NCBI GenBank assembly: GCA_020055645.1
Contig: CM034546.1
Span: 65,534,001 to 65,598,000 of the forward strand
Reading direction: 5' to 3'
Length of the DNA: 64,000 nucleotides
Source: Tomocerus qinae
Lineage: Eukaryota; Arthropoda; Collembola; Entomobryomorpha; Tomoceridae
Below the pieces are notes generated by a model that was not told the origin of the DNA, ran no database searches, and worked only from the letters and a program-made list of their open reading frames with translations. The position numbers and the translations under genes were made by a program. This document shows positions 1 to 14,277 of the stretch, in pieces (position 1 is the stretch's first letter; the number at the start of each line of letters is the position of its first letter).

Positions 1-374
1 TGTATGAAAAATGAATTTTTATTTGTTGAACAAATTTTTATTTAATTCCATAAATGTGGACATTTATAATACCTTCATTGGGTCCAGACCTAGCCAACCA
101 TATTTGGTGAACTCAGGTGGAAAAAAGGGTCTACAATTTTAACAAAAATCGGTCTACCCTTCAGTGATTTCATTCTAAAAACATTGCACTGTCGCAGATA
201 AAAACACCAAGAGCGAATATAGTGTAAATTATCCAACTTAAATTATAGTTTAAGGTAAAAATAATTAATAACTTTCAAATTAGGAGTTAGGGGAAAAAAG
301 TTTTACCATATGCACATTTCAATAAACAGCGATTAAAAAATGGTAACACTACATTAATTATCCGAAGCCGAGTT
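1..374. other. 3' flank of the aminotransferase gene
   Basis: AT-rich non-coding sequence after the stop codon of the minus-strand aminotransferase gene. No ORF, RNA gene or repeat is recognised. Confidence 0.5.
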
Positions 375-4470
<4,096 letters not shown>

Positions 4471-6450
4471 TGCTTTCTTTTATATTATTTTACATTAAGG
4501 ACATAATAGCTAAAAGCCTCTTTGATTTCTTGTGTCCTAAATCCAAATGTGAAGGAATGTACTAAATATTTCACTTGCCTGTCTGAATGGTGTTTTGAAA
4601 TCAACTCTGTATCTTCTCACTGTTAAACAACTGTTAAATAAACTGTCGTTGTTAAGCGGTGGATTAAAAATATTCTATGTCGGCGATTAGTCGAATATTT
4701 AATAAAACTTTTTTGAAAATATAATTTTTTGGCAGAATATGGGATTGTTCCATAAAATTTTGTTAAGCATTTGACTATTCATTAAAATGTTTAGGAAAAT
4801 ATTCGACTATGCGACAAAATTTATTGCAGAACATTCGACTATTCGATATTAGTATACCGCTATTAGCTGCACCCCTAAAATGGAAGGTTAACGTTAAAAT
4901 AGAACAAATTATTTATTAAAAAGTGTATTAACAGAGCACATTTTTAGTCTTCTATAATTATTACCAGCTGGAAATGATGATGAATTAAATATTTGTGAAA
5001 GATGCAATGATACCGGACCACATTAACTTACACTTAGGCCTATTTTCATACTTTTATGAGAGTCGTTTCCTAACTTTTCCCATATCCAGCTTTTGAACTT
5101 TCAATTGCCAGGCTCCGCCCCCTAAACCTCCCCCATTTATAGATTTTTGATGCCTGTATGGAACCTACGGCTGTCTTAGTGGAGTTGTGCATTCAAATCT
5201 GGACTATTATAAAAAAGGGTAAAGAATTTTGAGTGCTAGCTGACAAGAATGTGATTGTTTTCTATGGCAAAACTCTGTAAACAATCAACCTCTGTGTATG
5301 ACGTCTACCTAGTCTATCATCTATAAGTACCTGGTCTACTAATTGCTCGTTAAGAAGTTTTTAAATATCTACTACTCAGTACTCAGGGAAATTCCTAATT
5401 TAATATTAAATCGTTTAGCAGAAAAAGGTAGTTTAAGCAATTGATCCAATAATAAGAAAAACTTTGTTAATTGCTGCATTGTAGGTAAAACTGCCTAATC
5501 GTCATAATCGTTACTTAATGAGGGCCACGTGTAACATGGCAGTATTCAATAAAAGTGAAACAATTAATTAGTTGGTAAACAGTTGGTAAATGCTCTGTGG
5601 CAGACATTATTGAATTGATAATCGTTACATGGCCATGGCCACATATGGAGGTTATGTTAATATTCACTTCCTGTCTGTTGTTTGTGACTGTGACCCAATT
5701 GCTGGTAAGATAATATTTTTAATTACATAGCCAGAAGTAGTTACTGATTTTCTGTACAGATATTAAGCTATGAATTTAACAAGTTTTAGAGCTGCATACT
5801 TTAATAATTAGTAACCTTATACATTTATTTTTTTGTTGCTCGATTCAGCCTGCAGTTTTCAACAGTTGGCCCGGTCTTTCCTGCTTGATTACATAATTTA
5901 CATATTATTATGATTTCTAAGATAAGTATAGTATATTGTATTACTGGTTTAGTCACTATAATCCCACTTTGCTAACGGAATATTAATATGGTCAGGCCCG
6001 TGTTGTAGCTGTTGATTGAGTGATGATGATTGCATAGTAAACGACAGAGACCGGCGGTCATAAAATATGCAGCGTTTTGGAATTAATATTTATTCACTAC
6101 GTAATAAAAATAACAGACAGTTATAATAACAGCAGTACCTCTATTATCTGTTTTCTGTCTCTGAATCACAATTAGATTCACATTTTGATGGTATTATGGA
6201 ATTACCCGAATTGGGGAGACATTTAGTCTATAATATGTCAAATGCCAATCTTGACGACAAATTTTTATGAAATGAAACCGATGTAAAGTAAAATATTTTT
6301 AATATGGTTAATTTAAAATAAAAAGTAAAAATTTCTATAAAAGTTTATGGTTTTGACTTTGCGATTTTAATTTACTTAATTACTTTAGTATGAAATGAAA
6401 AATAGCCATTGAGCACCAATGAGGGTAGTAGGATAATCAAAAATTTAATT
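4471..6450. other. intergenic, no gene recognised
   Basis: About 2 kb between the start of the aminotransferase gene and an orphan profilin exon. It should hold the aminotransferase promoter, but I see no clear TATA box, coding exon or repeat. Confidence 0.4.
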
Positions 6451-6577
6451 CTAATATCCATTTTCGATGAGATAATCTGCAAGTTTTTCAACTGCATTTG
6501 CCGCATTTCCAGTGTTCTTTATCAACTGTTGTTTAACTTCTTGGGAATGACATTTAGGTTGCAATTGTGATTGTGCC
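6451..6577 (-). pseudogene. orphan profilin-like 3' exon
   Basis: An acceptor-like CAG at 6578-6580 (reverse strand) opens a frame ending NAANAVEKLADYLIENGY, then a stop at 6451-6453. That tail matches the C-terminal helix of profilins. The upstream part of the exon (KCHSQEVKQQ) matches poorly, and no partner exons are visible before the complete profilin gene near 9.4-10.1 kb. It is either a relic of a second profilin copy or the end of a gene whose other exons I could not find. Confidence 0.45.
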
Positions 6578-8298
6578 CTGTTTATATAGGTACTAGAGGA
6601 CCCAAATTTTTATGTAAAACAATAGTATGATGGTATTGAATTATACTTTGATTACTTGTTCCCCCTTAATCACTTCAAGTGAAGAGAAATTGTATTTTTG
6701 GTGCTTTTTACAATACAATATGTGTAGGTATCTATTTATTACTTGCACGAACTTTAGTATTTTTAATAGTTTTAAAGAAATTTATATTTAGAGACGTACT
6801 TAGGGATTTAGGAACGGATGTTAATCCGATAAGCCGTTCTTCTGCGGAACATAGGAATTTATAATGCGTATACATAGTGTTGACTCAGGATGACTGTTAT
6901 TTACAAGCACTTCTAAAACCTGATAACATAACACGGACATTTTATGGGTATAGGTTTAAATAGACTGGAAGTATTTCACATGAAATAAATACTTCATGCA
7001 GTGAAATATCAGCCACGCTTAGATAATGTGTTTAATTTTAAATAAATAAATATAAAAATTCAGCATTATGCTTAAACTATGCTGTACATACATTTGGACG
7101 AAGGCTTAATATTTTTATAACCCCTGTTTTATATAATGATACTCTATTGTCGACAAAGCACTATTTCATAGTCAAATCCTAAAACTTAGTGGCACAATCG
7201 TTAAAAGATTGTTTATAATGATTCTGAGAATAGCATTCTTTATATATTCAGGGGCGATAAAGAGATATATTAAGTCATTTTAGAAATATAAATCTATTAA
7301 TAAATAGGTAGAGTAGAGGCCAAGAGTCGCAAGTTGTCTTATAAAAATGAAGAGGGTGCGGCACGAATTGATATGCTATCAACATATTGTAAGAATACAA
7401 ACATCTCCACAACGGATGTAGACTCAGAGATATATATAGGCTCCTTGCCCCTTGCTCGAAAAGAATATTAATAAAACCCAATCAATAAATATATAAGGTA
7501 ATGTAAATAAAAATATAACCAGTCGTTAGTTTATTGGCACCTTACTTTTTATTTTTCCGTCCCCCTGCAGAAAGAGTCATTTAAGGCATGAAATACGCAA
7601 TGCATTTTCGGGCAATGCATATATACCTAATAATTGTACCTTACGTATTGAAACTTAGATAGAAATGGGAAAATAATTTTTAAAGACTATTATTTTTTTC
7701 TTGAGAACGATTAAAATCGTTATAGTTATCCAGTTGGGAGAACTATTTCAATATGGAGAATTAAATATTATTATTATATTAATAAAAAATAAAGTAGTTA
7801 AGTTTTATAAAATAAAACCACCATACAAATAAATAAAATTTCTATTTAAATTTTGAAATGATTTTCCCGAGACTTACAACCATTATAGATATCTATTCAT
7901 CATTCACATTAATTACAATTCATAGTCTAATTTAACTATGACAGAACACTGCCCTCGTAGTTTTATACTTTAATGTTACTTGATTCAAAAAAAATGTTTG
8001 TATTTAAATAGTAGTTGATAATAGGAGTACATTATCAGTTCCGAATCAGAAGATTTCTAACCAATGATTAAAACTCCTTCTCCGTAATAAAACACCAGGT
8101 AACAGAAAAAGGCACTTCTTTTTTAGGAAAAAGTAAAAACGTTCTACTTTTTTTTTAAAAAGCAGTCCTTTTTAAAAAAGTATACCCTTTTTACCTTATT
8201 TACATGTAAATTGGAAGTTAATGGGGCAGGCTGAAACATCGAAAACGGTAAAAAGGCAAAATAGGACTCCTTTAAAACAAACTTATTCATACTTTTTT
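6578..8298. other. intergenic, no gene recognised
   Basis: AT-rich sequence with homopolymer-rich stretches near 8100-8280. No coding exon is recognised on either strand. Confidence 0.4.
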
Positions 8299-9223
8299 AG
8301 CTCGCCTGAATAAGGCAGCTTATAGAACCACACACAGTCTGTCCGTACGTCTGAACGTCCGTACGTCCGTCCGCCAACAACACTGTAACTTTTGAACGCC
8401 TTCATGGAAATTGACCAAACTTGCCAAAAGCAATGCCTAAGAACCTGTAACGAACCCTATTCATTTTGGTTTAAATCGGTCGATAGGTTGCTGAGATACT
8501 GTGCGCTCACTTTGTCTAAATTTTCATAGCCAAAGCAATAAAAAGGGCATTATAAAGTTGAATTGCGTTTCCTATAAATTGTTAAGTAACATAGTATAAA
8601 ATATTTCATACTTTCTAACGAACTACGTTAGATTTTATAGTAAATCAACTACAACCAGAAAGTATCGGTTGCAAGAACGAATTCAATCTACTTTCTATTT
8701 CTTTTGGTTTTGACAGTAAGTATTAACCGATGTTGATTTCCTTTTAATTTTGATAGTCAACATTACTCAATTATAATTTTTTGTTGATTTTGATAGTAAG
8801 CATCAATCTAATTTCATCTTTTTTTGATTTTGATAGTAAGCATTAATTTTTATTTGATCTTTCGTTGATTTTGATAGTCAAAGTTAATCTCTTTTGACCT
8901 TATGTTGATTATGACGGTCAAGATTAACCTATTTTGATTTTCTAGATTTTGAGAGTCAATATTAACCTATTTTGATTTTATGTTGATTATCACAGTCAAG
9001 TTTAATCTATTTTGATTTTCTGTTGACTATGATAGTCAGCATTAATCTATTTTGATTTTATGTTGATTTTAATAGTCAACATAAATCCATTTTGATTTTC
9101 TGTCAATTTTAATATTCAATATTAATCTGTTTTGCATTACTAATCATTTTAGCAATCAAAATAAATTTTTTCGCCATTGTTCTACCAAAAATGTACACAC
9201 GGTCCCCATTACTCAGGCGAGCT
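8299..9223. mobile_element. non-autonomous element with short terminal inverted repeats and minisatellite core
   Basis: The left end reads AGCTCGCCTGA at 8299 and the right end is its complement TCAGGCGAGCT at 9213-9223. The left third has a tract of CGTCCGTACGTCCG-like repeats and a phrase (AAATCGGTCG) that recurs near 23.5 kb in this window. The remainder is the ~40-bp tandem array annotated separately. No transposase is present. TIRs around a minisatellite core suggest a MITE-type or Helitron-derived element; the class is undetermined. Confidence 0.55.
8690..9165 (+). repeat. ~40-bp minisatellite, about 12 diverged copies
   Basis: A degenerate unit of the type GTTGATTTTGATAGTCAA followed by CATTAATCTATTTTGATTTT repeats at roughly 40-bp spacing. 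Copies differ by scattered substitutions. It lies inside the TIR-bounded element 8299-9223. Confidence 0.8.
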
Positions 9224-9396
9224 TCTGTTACGGCTTGCTGTGGGTTTTATTAAAAAGGTTAAAACGGTTTTATTTTGTTGTTCTTAACACCCAAAAAAGG
9301 AAGCAACAAGATCCTGGGATGATCGGATCGTTTTACTAGTAACTCGATTCAGTGCATGGTTAGTTCCCATTTGGATTAGATCATTTGCTGTGATTT

Positions 9397-10123
9397 CTAC
9401 TTTCCTTCACCATTGCTAAGATGATCTGCGACAGCATTTACTACACTTGATGCCATCTCAAATTGTGATTGCTGATAGACTCCAATAACAATGGCTACAA
9501 ATAAAAACAATTTTGTGTGGTTAGCATAGGAGACCTTTCTATTTTTATCCCACCCTTTGATTTCTGTATTGATAAAATGTCCACTTACCTTGATTACTCT
9601 TGACTAAAACTACTCCCGCATCACCTTTCTGCCCATAAATAGAATGTTCGTTTGCTCGAATGCCAATATATTTTACTCCACCAACAGTAACTCCTTTTCG
9701 AATTAAATTTGGGTTCAAAAATATTGAAACGATTCCACTTGTTTCTTCTGTGTTGAGCTAATTGAAAATGATAAGTCATTACCCCTTTATTCTCAATGGC
9801 TATGCAACAAAATTAATGTTTACTGAAGATGGTATTAATAACAATTCATTGTTTATCTCACCGATATACAGTTACATACTGCCAAGATTTGGCCATCATG
9901 ATCAATAATAGCAGCCTTCTGGAGAAACCCACTGCCAATTAAATCATCATCTACATAAGATTTCCAGCTTTTTCCAAAGGCACCCTAAAAAGTACAATTC
10001 CCATCATTGATATAGTATTATGCTTTTGTAATTAAAAATCATCAAATGCATTTTAGAAAACGAAGGGCTTACGTTTACCAAGGCGAGACACAGGATTACC
10101 GTAATTGTAAAAATTGACTTCAT
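9397..10123 (-). CDS. profilin with N-terminal signal peptide (4 exons, 146 aa)
   Basis: Profilins bind monomeric actin, poly-proline and phosphoinositides. Exons (complement): 10073-10123, 9862-9984, 9589-9757, 9397-9494 = 441 nt, all junctions in frame with GT-AG introns. Exon 1 encodes MKSIFTITVILCLALVN, a typical signal-peptide core; exon 2 then gives the profilin N-terminal helix and strand (SWKSYVDDDLIGSG, AAIIDHDGQILAV). Exon 3 has the GVTVGGVKYIGIRA and GDAGVVLVK strands, and exon 4 the AIVIGVY strand and C-terminal helix (ASSVVNAVADHLSNG). Typical profilins are about 126-130 aa with no leader, so the extra 17-20 residues and their hydrophobicity are unusual and imply secretion. The fold assignment is strong; the extracellular role is inference. 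Confidence 0.85.
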
Positions 10124-11056
10124 TTTTACAAAGTAGGCGTACGAGAAAGTTTTCAATTTAATGTCGTTTATTACGGCTTATATTCAAATTAATTATGACA
10201 TTTAAATTTCAATTGTGTCCCTATTTTATAGGTGCTCAAAATTTCAATCGACATACTTACAATAGCGTAGTATTAAACGATGGAACTGTTAATTGATGTC
10301 ACTACTCACTAGTAAATAATTAAAAAACGATTAAGAGGTGTTTTCCATGGTAGAACTTAACTAGGTATACTTATTCAAGTATAATATTTTCTTATTATTA
10401 TATAGTGGAAAACATCATTTTCATTAATCATATTCATAACAATTTTAAAGCTACCTTGACATTGAAATTAAATTCATAATCACTGTTGACATTGACACAT
10501 AAAAAATTAATTGGATGATTAGAGATACATCCATATAAAGCTGGGTGTAATTTAGTAGTATCGAATAAAATATAGTATATGTCGTATATTATGTAAGTCT
10601 GATATTATATATAGCCTTCGGCAGCAACCAATCACCTATTCAAATTTGTAGTCGATAAATATTATAATTATATTTTACACTTGGGAGCGCCATAACCTTA
10701 CACCGCCCCTTGAACCATTTCGCCTATATCCACCTTTTGTTTTGTGTAGGAAATAGCCTAAACGCCATTTACAAAAGGTGGATTTTTCGTACACAAAACC
10801 TAAAATGGGTATAAGTGAAATGGTTCTTTAAAGGACGACATAATTCCCGTCTGAACAGACCAAGTTGTCATATTATAACCAAAATCATTGCCACTGCATC
10901 CTGTGCGCGGGGTGGCAGGCTGTCATACCTTAGCTAGATGATCATTGATAACCACAATTAGGGGACATCGATTTAAAAATAGTGGTTTGATATGGGAACA
11001 ACAATAACATTTATTAAGATCGTTACAAAAGTGTGCAAATCTGTAATGAATTTGCA
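10124..11056. other. intergenic between profilin and IR gene 1
   Basis: Contains the MITE at 10712-10826. Sequence from about 10975 to 11056 matches sequence at 29424-29498 (both read AAAAATAGTGGTTTGATA...ACAACAATAACA), so the segmental duplication carrying the IR gene extends past its stop codon. No gene seen. Confidence 0.5.
10712..10826. repeat. 115-bp MITE-like foldback
   Basis: Inverted ends GAACCATTTCGCCTATA and its imperfect complement TATAAGTGAAATGGTTC, with inner inverted blocks CCACCTTTTG and AAAAGGTGG. No ORF. Confidence 0.7.
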
Positions 11057-13357
11057 TTAAAATATATTTCTCTGTAGCGCAATTATCTTTCTTATTTTGG
11101 AATTTAGGCAACTAAAAATGTTTGAGAGGAGTTCTATTCCAAAAATGACAGTACTTAGAAATATAAGAATTGCATAAATATAATAAACAGATACAACTTT
11201 TAAATTACTTAATGGTTGTTTTGAATTCTCTATTTGTGAAAATCTTGAAAAATTATAATGACTCTTGAGATGTAATCGAACTTCTTTTTCTTCGAAATAA
11301 CTATTCCACTTTGCAAATAGGTTATATATTCCAGAACTGAAAATACTTTGCATTCTTTGAATCAATAAAAACGTATTGAAAGTATATGGAATTGCGAATG
11401 TCTTTCGGGCGGTATAAATACTTTCGGTTCTTCTTATGTAAACGATATTTCGAAATAAATATTTTTCATAAATGTCCAACCAACTATCGCGGCCTGCAAA
11501 TGCAGTGTTTTTACAATTTTTCAGAAAATCATAATTGTCAATAAAAAGTGAAAAATGTCGACCAAGTTTTAGAAAATAGGGTTTGAGATGTTTTGTGGGT
11601 AGTCGTAAAAGAGTCTTTATAATTAATCGCGAGTCAGAATTGGTTTGATTAGAAACTAGGAGGTCCTGCAAAATCAAATTGTCAATTGTAACTTTTGTGA
11701 AAGAATGTTCAAGTGTCAACTTTTTTGAAATATGGTAGCTAAAAAGCTTTTCATACGAATCTACGTATTCTAAAATTTTCTTTTCTTGTGCATCAGATTT
11801 TTCGCAGGGTAAAAATTTTGTTGTATCCAGTTCAAAGTAGTGAAAAATGTGTGACAACCTTGTATCGGTACAGCGAGGCAATGTTGTAGAGTACGAATAA
11901 TCTTTAATAATGCTATTAGAAATATTTTTTAGTAATATGTTCAATCCAAAAATCCAGTTGGTCATTTCAGTATTTAAAAAGGAAATAGCAAAATTGTTGA
12001 GATCCTTAAAATGCATGTACTTGCTGTCAATTTTTCTTGGTGCAAACAGTTGGCTAACAATAATAGATTTATAAGCATTACTTAAAATAACACTTGCCAC
12101 AATCCAAATGCCAAATATTTGCATCAACTTTAATTTGTCCATCTTTGTTCGAAGAGTCACACCTTGCTCTAGTAACACTATCAAGAATTGAAAGACTATG
12201 TTTAATAATTGCAATAAATTTTGCAACCCAAATTTAAAATAGTTTTTCACAGAGTTTTTAGAAACGTTGTAAAATAATACAAAAGATAATAAAATAAGGG
12301 ACAAAACTATCAAAAGCCAAGTTATTTTGTCGAATGGAATTACATACATTTTCCAATAACCCTTAACTTGAATTCCTGAGCAAGTGACCCAATTCCAGTT
12401 TTCGTCTCCAATGTGCACATAATATTGGTCGATGTTTAAATTATTATCCTCTATTGTCTTATAATCAAAGTTTAATAATATCGACATAATAACTGATTGA
12501 AATGTTAACCCCGCAGATTGATTTCGTAGTAATATAAATGGTGATGCTATTACAGAACTGTTCCATAAAGTGTTGTCGTCATAAAAGTATAATAATTTTT
12601 TTCCATTTGGCATTATTTTTTTGCAGTAACTAGTTGTGGGAAATTTTTTAAATTTATGAGTGTTAATATATTTTACAAAATTTATTAGAATATCATTTTC
12701 CAGAGTTTTAAATGTTTTTTCAACTAACAAGGCTACAGTGTAGTGATCATGGTTACATCTAAAAAAACAGGTTTTACAGTAAAGTGAGGCTTTATTAAGA
12801 AAATAATTGCCTTCCCAGTCAGTTTGAATTTCAAAATAGATTGGATATATTGGAATGCCAGCAGGGTAGATGTGTCGATTGTTTAACATGATTGGGAAGT
12901 TCTGTGGCACTATAAAAATTTCGTACCCGTAAATCTGTCTGCATAATTGACGACGACGAGAAAATGTTATCCAGTGACCAGCACAATCAATTCCATAACT
13001 TCCATCAATGTCCCCTGAATTCTTTTCGCCTATCTTTTCTTGTATTACATTAATTCGTGCAAACGTCAGAACCCATTTTCTCCATTCCCAATGTACCATT
13101 ACGGCCTTTGCTGTTGTAGCATTTTTAATGCACATGATGACAATAGGTGAATTGTTGCTCATAGAAAATAAAGGAACAACAGTTTCGTAATAAATATAAA
13201 CACTCGAAAATTGAGAGAAAAATGTAATGATGGTATTAAGGCCACCTATTTCTACAGAATAGTTTTCTTCTACTGTCGAAATTCTGCTATCTGCGACTGT
13301 GATCGAAAAGAGGCGGATTAAAATTACAAAATACTTCATTAAATTAAAGAAATTCAT
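11057..13357 (-). CDS. divergent ionotropic receptor (IR gene 1), intronless, 766 aa
   Basis: Ionotropic receptors are protostome ligand-gated cation channels related to ionotropic glutamate receptors, used mainly in chemosensation. The protein starts with a hydrophobic leader (FVILIRLFSITVA). It has a long Cys-rich divergent extracellular region, M1 around 345-364 (KITWLLIVLSLILLSFVL), a pore-helix segment around 384-398 (NIVFQFLIVLLEQG), M2 around 410-437 (FGIWIVASVILSNAYKSIIV; the SYTANL-like site reads SNAYKS), a second ligand-binding half with SSGIYNLFAKW, and M3 near 718-740 (YIYAILIFLSTVIFGIELL). The topology fits IR/iGluR. Canonical glutamate-contact residues are not apparent, as usual for divergent IRs. 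It is a close paralogue of the gene at 29499-31838 and lies 0.9 kb 3' of a receptor-kinase gene on the same strand. Confidence 0.85.
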   Translation of the reverse strand: MNFFNLMKYFVILIRLFSITVADSRISTVEENYSVEIGGLNTIITFFSQFSSVYIYYETVVPLFSMSNNSPIVIMCIKNATTAKAVMVHWEWRKWVLTFARINVIQEKIGEKNSGDIDGSYGIDCAGHWITFSRRRQLCRQIYGYEIFIVPQNFPIMLNNRHIYPAGIPIYPIYFEIQTDWEGNYFLNKASLYCKTCFFRCNHDHYTVALLVEKTFKTLENDILINFVKYINTHKFKKFPTTSYCKKIMPNGKKLLYFYDDNTLWNSSVIASPFILLRNQSAGLTFQSVIMSILLNFDYKTIEDNNLNIDQYYVHIGDENWNWVTCSGIQVKGYWKMYVIPFDKITWLLIVLSLILLSFVLFYNVSKNSVKNYFKFGLQNLLQLLNIVFQFLIVLLEQGVTLRTKMDKLKLMQIFGIWIVASVILSNAYKSIIVSQLFAPRKIDSKYMHFKDLNNFAISFLNTEMTNWIFGLNILLKNISNSIIKDYSYSTTLPRCTDTRLSHIFHYFELDTTKFLPCEKSDAQEKKILEYVDSYEKLFSYHISKKLTLEHSFTKVTIDNLILQDLLVSNQTNSDSRLIIKTLLRLPTKHLKPYFLKLGRHFSLFIDNYDFLKNCKNTAFAGRDSWLDIYEKYLFRNIVYIRRTESIYTARKTFAIPYTFNTFLLIQRMQSIFSSGIYNLFAKWNSYFEEKEVRLHLKSHYNFSRFSQIENSKQPLSNLKVVSVYYIYAILIFLSTVIFGIELLSNIFSCLNSKIRKIIALQRNIF

Positions 13358-14277
13358 TTTCCGTTCAAAATAAATTTTAAATATAATAATTTCCCTTTAA
13401 CATATTGTAACCTTTATGATATTTTACGATTTTGTGTAATGAAATGGAATTATATTTAGGCACGTTTATTAGTCTTAGTATTTCTTACGAAAAGACCAAG
13501 TAGTATACTGATTATTTAGTCTTGGAGGTTTCTAATCAAATAGAAAGGGGAATTATTGATTTCTGAGTATATCTTCACTTTCAAATAAAATATGAATTTT
13601 CTAAATAAACCCATTGACAAACCCAAATGTCAAACAAGGTTAAAAACTTCAACATACGTAATACAGATACACCCAAAATTCGGATTAACATTATAAAGGT
13701 TACTTTAAATTAAGATAAAATAAAAAATGTCTGTATTTAATTTTTGGGTGTGAAATTAAAACATTCTGGAAAAATTAATTTGAATCATACCATTTACAGG
13801 TATTACTTTTCACTTCTGTAGTTACTCGTGCTATTAACCTAAAGAATCATTATACACCATCCTTACCCTAAATGTGTCTACAGCTGGTCTTTAAAAATAG
13901 AGTTTTAACACCTTCTTCTTTATTGGAGCATTGGTGCTTCCTTGGTACATCTAAAACTCCTTTTAATGTCATTTCAGTAGGTGGTTTAGAATAATTAAGC
14001 AAATTTAATTGAAAATGTTAACTTATGCGACTATTTTCCGACACAGATAATTTTAATTTAGCAGTTTGCCTCAGTATAATATGTATTAATCATACACTAA
14101 ATATTGGATGTAAGTGCAGTGGTGTTAATTAAAAATTTATAGTCTGCATTTATTTTATAGGACAGTTAAATTATTTATTTGTAGAAATAAATTTGTATAC
14201 AATGTTTTAAAGGCATTAAAATGTTTAAGTATTTAAAGACAAATGCAATAGGCTGTAAACTCAATACTAATGGCATG
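13358..14277. other. intergenic between IR gene 1 and Toll-kinase gene A
   Basis: No gene. The stretch around 13495-13700 aligns by eye with 31930-32160 (shared blocks such as TTTCAAATAAAAT and ACACCCAAAATT), showing that the spacer was duplicated together with the two genes. Confidence 0.55.
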
